Of a stretch of 64,000 nt of DNA, positions 61,139 to 64,000 are shown piece by piece; positions within the stretch are counted from its first letter, which is position 1, and each line of letters starts with the position of its first letter. This DNA comes from Prosapia bicincta (Eukaryota; Arthropoda; Insecta; Hemiptera; Cercopidae): assembly GCA_036971475.1 (NCBI GenBank), contig JBAIZL010000425.1, positions 1,846,001 to 1,910,000 of the forward strand, read 5' to 3'. A program made the translations under genes and the position numbers. The notes beneath the pieces are model-generated. The model was not told the DNA's origin. It was given only the letters and a program-made list of their open reading frames with translations, and did not search any database.

Positions 61139-61266
61139 CATATTACAAAATTACAATCTAGAAAACATTAACAGTCTAGTTTGTAACTTATTGTTTTCTA
61201 GATTGAGATTTTGCAATAAGATTCTCTTATTATGATGATGACATGGTCGTCACGGATAGCAAAACA
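61094..61266. repeat. Imperfect palindrome around HHR-E
   Basis: ACAATCTAGAAAAC (61154-61168) mirrors GTTTTCTAGATTG (61192-61205), extending outward imperfectly to GAGGGTCATATTACAAAAT versus ATTTTGCAATAAGATTCTC. The right arm has a decayed ribozyme (ATGATGATGACATGGTCGTC then ACGGAT at about 61229-61254), with GGAT where GAAA is expected. Confidence 0.7.
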
Positions 61267-61461
61267 GTGAATATTAAAAGGATTTTACGGAGAATAGAGA
61301 TAAGATTAGGGTGAATATAGATACGAATAATTATGAAAATAGGAGAATTAGGGTCTAAAGCTGTAGGATTAGAATGAACATAGAAAGGATTAGTGTGAAT
61401 CGTATTACAATTAGAGTGAATGCAGTCGGGATAAAGATAACGTTGGGTGAATATAGACCGG

Positions 61462-61463
<2 letters not shown>

Positions 61464-61500
<37 letters not shown>
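61464..61500. repeat. (TA)n microsatellite at left border of PLE2
   Basis: TA tract immediately before the left terminal repeat of PLE2. A second (TA)n (about 63190-63238) lies just beyond the right terminal repeat. Confidence 0.95.
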
Positions 61501-61506
<6 letters not shown>

Positions 61507-61682
61507 CAGCATAGGTTATTCAAATACAAGAATATTTATTATTTTATATCCAAAGCTTTTCGTTAGCAAACAGTACCAACATCATCAGGAACGAAAATTA
61601 CAATAATGTAAGCTATAGGCCTAAAACATATGTTTAATTAGAAATAGAATTGTTGCTAAATTTATACAAATTGCCAAATTTA
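61501..61682 (-). repeat. PLE2 left terminal repeat (inverted)
   Basis: Reverse complement of 62985-63166, containing CCAAAGCTTTTCGTTAGCAA, ACATCATCAGGAACG and GCCTAAAACATATGTTTAAT. Confidence 0.93.
61548..61592 (-). ncRNA. Candidate hammerhead ribozyme HHR-F', in left PLE2 repeat
   Basis: Mirror of HHR-F: box 1 CTGATGA (61588-61582), helix II GTTGGTA/TGCTAAC, GAAA, AGCTTT. The helix I 5' strand is GTTC instead of ATTC, which still pairs with GGAT through a G.T wobble. Confidence 0.55.
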
Positions 61683-62987
61683 TTTGGCATTTTAAAACTA
61701 AATGCAATTAAAATTAATGAAAATACAAAATTAATATCATTAGATATAAAAAATATGTATACAAACATACCTATAAAAGAAACTCTTGAAATTATAAAAT
61801 CTAAATTAGAACACGAGAAAGATAAAAAATTAACATTAGAAATTTTAAATACACTCAAAATACTATTAAATCAAAATTATTTTTCATACAATTATTTATA
61901 AACAAGAAGATGGTCTTGCTATGGGCTCGCCATTATCAAATATATTATCTGAAATATTTTTACAACAATTACATAATAAAATAAATGAAATTATAAAAAT
62001 ATATGATAAAAATGGTTATTGGGTTCGCTATGTAGATGATGGAATGTATATATCAAACAATAATAATATAAATTTAAATTTTATTTGGATAAAATAAATA
62101 AAATTAATAATAAAACCAAATTTACTTATGAAATTGAAACAAATAACAAAATAAATTTTCTAGATTTAACAATAATAAGAAAAAATGAAAAATTTGAATA
62201 TATGATATACCGTAAAACAACTTTGACAAACCAAATTATACCAAATAATTCTAATCATCCATATAATCAAAAAATGGCTGCTTTATATAACTCATTATAT
62301 AGAATGCATATTATATAGAATGCTTATTATATAAAATACCCATGAATGAAGAAAATAAAATAAGAGAAAAAAACATAATTTATCAAATTGCATTAGAAAA
62401 CGGTTATAAAAAGAAAACTGTTGACAAAACATAATTATTATATTTTTAATAAACAAAATAATAATTTAATTTGCAATAATAATATTAATACAATATGGAC
62501 TTAATTTTTATTTATAGGCCATGAAATAAAAAATATCACCAAATTATTTAAAAATACAAATATCAAAATTGCGTACAAAACTAATAACAAAATAATAAAC
62601 ATAATAAATAACAATAATAAAACAATTAATATGCATGAAAAAGGTGGTGTTTATAAATTATAATGCGAATCTTGTAATAAAGCTTATATAGGTCAAACCA
62701 AGAAAAAATTAAAAGAAAAATATAAAGATCATTTAAATGCCTATATTAATCCAGAAATATATAGATCAAATTTCGCAAATCATTGTATTAATAATAAGCA
62801 CCAATTTCCAAATATAGAAAATATGAGACTTATAAAAGAAATTAATAAGGGATTATTAATGAATATAAATGAAGCATTCGAAATATATAAACACAATAAT
62901 AATAACAAATTAATAAAAGAACAAATACAAATACATTCTAAATTTGATACTATATTCAATGTCTATAATAATACAGCAACAAAATAA
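61650..62987 (+). pseudogene. PLE2 polyprotein: RT palm + GIY-YIG, frame-broken
   Basis: Order of motifs: RT motif A TKLISLDIKNMYTNIPIKET (about 61722-61781). Motif B is IIYKQEDGLAMGSPLSNILS after a frameshift near 61885. Motif C is NGYWVRYVDDGMYIS (about 62014-62058). After another shift near 62060-62085 come TNNKINFLDLTIIRKNEKFE and SNHPYNQKMAALYNSLYRM. A small duplication (TATATAGAATGC twice, about 62298-62323) breaks the frame, then IPMNEENKIREKNIIYQIAL, ENGYKKKTVD. The GIY-YIG nuclease is GGVYKL-stop-CESCNKAYIGQTKKK (62643-62709), with a stop after GVYKL and Lys where Arg is usual (KEKYKDH). The C-terminal block is MNINEAFEIYKHN...LIKEQIQIHSKFD, ending TAA 62985-62987. Both catalytic Asp of YVDD survive. 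It is inactive as it stands but less decayed than PLE1. Confidence 0.93.
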
Positions 62988-63166
62988 ATTTGGCAATTTG
63001 TATATATTTAGCAACAATTCTAATTCTAATTAAACATATGTTTTAGGCCTAAAGCTTACATTATTGTAATTTTCATTCCTGATGATGTTGGTACTGTTTG
63101 CTAACGAAAAGCTTTGGATATAAAATAATAAATATTCTTGTATTTGAATAAGCTATGTTGTTTTAA
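62985..63166 (+). repeat. PLE2 right terminal repeat
   Basis: Starts at the ORF stop codon with TAAATTTGGCAATTTGTATA and ends TTGAATAAGCTATGTTGTTT then TAA. It carries HHR-F and is homologous to the PLE3 tail at 9960-10050. Confidence 0.93.
63075..63119 (+). ncRNA. Candidate hammerhead ribozyme HHR-F
   Basis: Helix I ATTC (63075-63078) pairs with GGAT (63116-63119). Box 1 CTGATGA is 63079-63085, followed by an unpaired T. Helix II GTTGGTA (63087-63093)/TGCTAAC (63099-63105) has a CTGTT loop, 7 pairs. Box 2 GAAA is 63106-63109. Helix III is 1-2 pairs around AGCT, with predicted cleavage residue T63115. It is located 88 bp after the PLE2 stop. Confidence 0.6.
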
Positions 63167-63185
63167 ATTATTAAACAAGAAAACG

Positions 63186-63239
<54 letters not shown>

Positions 63240-63245
<6 letters not shown>

Positions 63246-63600
63246 TTCATAGAATTAGTATCTTGACTTTAGATTTACACAGATTGTTTGGTTAGGCTGG
63301 CAACTTTACATATCTTTAAACATGCTAACAGCATTTCAACTGTTACCAGTTCCTTCAGGATGTACGTTATGCGATAGACTATATTACCGGCTACAAACAC
63401 AGGTCACGTTTTATTCGTATCTCGACTGGGTGAGCATTAGTCAAATACTCGTAGTAAACGTATAGATCTGAGCACCTCGGACACTCCCTGACCCAGGCCC
63501 GAAGTGGATATGACAACCACTAATACCACAGGCCAGAGTTGGTCCCGTTCTGACTGTTTGCAGCACGTTCAACGCGTATCGGCTCTAACCAGTTAACTAC

Positions 63601-63663
<63 letters not shown>

Positions 63664-63697
63664 CGTAAGTTAATAATGTTGGGTTTATACGAAATTG

Positions 63698-63772
<75 letters not shown>

Positions 63773-64000
63773 TGGATTAGAAGGCAGTGTATTAAGTAAA
63801 GTTAGTTTAGACTGCGATACGGGTGAGGAATGCCAAACCCTTCTCAGTTGGTGCAGATAGTCCGAACCTTCCCTGTAACTCTTAGGGTAAGCTATAACAG
63901 CTAATCTAATGTATGTGGTCGTTAACCCTGCGGGTGTTGATAGGGATCGCTGTGTAACAAAAACTTTTGCACAAAGGTTCGTGTTTATAGTTCAACAAAT
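63240..64000. other. No gene recognised; two microsatellites
   Basis: Contains (TA)n at about 63603-63659 and (GT)n at about 63701-63772. The rest has somewhat higher GC but no coding signature. Confidence 0.6.

Larger units (their letters stand above)
61501..63166 (+). mobile_element. Penelope-like element with inverted terminal repeats (PLE2)
   Basis: A 5'-truncated PLE bounded by 182-bp terminal repeats in opposite orientation: 61501-61682 and 62985-63166, about 95% identical as reverse complements. The right repeat begins exactly at the TAA stop of the ORF. The coding part begins just upstream of RT motif A, so the N-terminal third of the RT is missing. (TA)n flanks both sides. Inverted and partial terminal repeats are a known peculiarity of PLE insertions. 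Confidence 0.93.

Overview
This is an AT-rich, gene-poor stretch of eukaryotic nuclear DNA. It looks like an invertebrate animal, perhaps an arthropod, but the sequence does not fix the taxon. The evidence is a mariner element, a Jockey-like LINE, a pogo/Tigger-like transposase tail, several Penelope-like elements (PLEs), long (TA)n and (CA)n microsatellites, and no operon-like or ribosome-binding-site architecture. I found no convincing host protein-coding gene, no rRNA and no tRNA. Nearly all recognisable coding sequence is decayed transposon sequence. Most long open frames are microsatellites, or minisatellites whose unit length is a multiple of three.

Layout. 1-1040: decayed PLE (reverse transcriptase plus GIY-YIG endonuclease). 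1195-2835: two dispersed repeats, each with an inverted partner 15-31 kb away. 7.6-10.1 kb: a cluster of PLE terminal sequences with hammerhead-ribozyme-like motifs, including a 97-bp-arm palindrome, plus a pogo/Tigger-like transposase 3' end. 10.7-30.8 kb: five minisatellites (37, 33, 97, 57 and 59 bp units) among dispersed repeats and (TA)n tracts. 33-38 kb: the inverted partner of an early repeat, a minus-strand Jockey-like LINE remnant, a 577-bp TIR transposon and a 200-bp-arm palindrome. 40.9-45.0 kb: a satellite of about 140 bp monomers interrupted by a 1310-bp mariner; the same satellite reappears inverted at 51.6-52.6 kb. 52.8-57.1 kb: a 21-bp minisatellite and a satellite of about 78 bp monomers in dimers. 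58.8 kb: a near-perfect 104-bp-arm palindrome. 60.8-63.2 kb: two more PLE pieces, one bounded by 182-bp terminal repeats in opposite orientation.

The unifying system is a set of PLE-derived terminal repeats. They carry the hammerhead core CTGANGA, then helix II, then GAAA, with a very short helix III and a closing helix I. Several lie in inverted pairs, so both DNA strands could encode a ribozyme. Helix II differs between copies but stays paired, which supports structural selection when the elements were active. In every copy one extra unpaired base sits between CTGANGA and helix II. Hammerheads in PLEs are known; the palindromic both-strand arrangement and the extra base are the points most worth checking.
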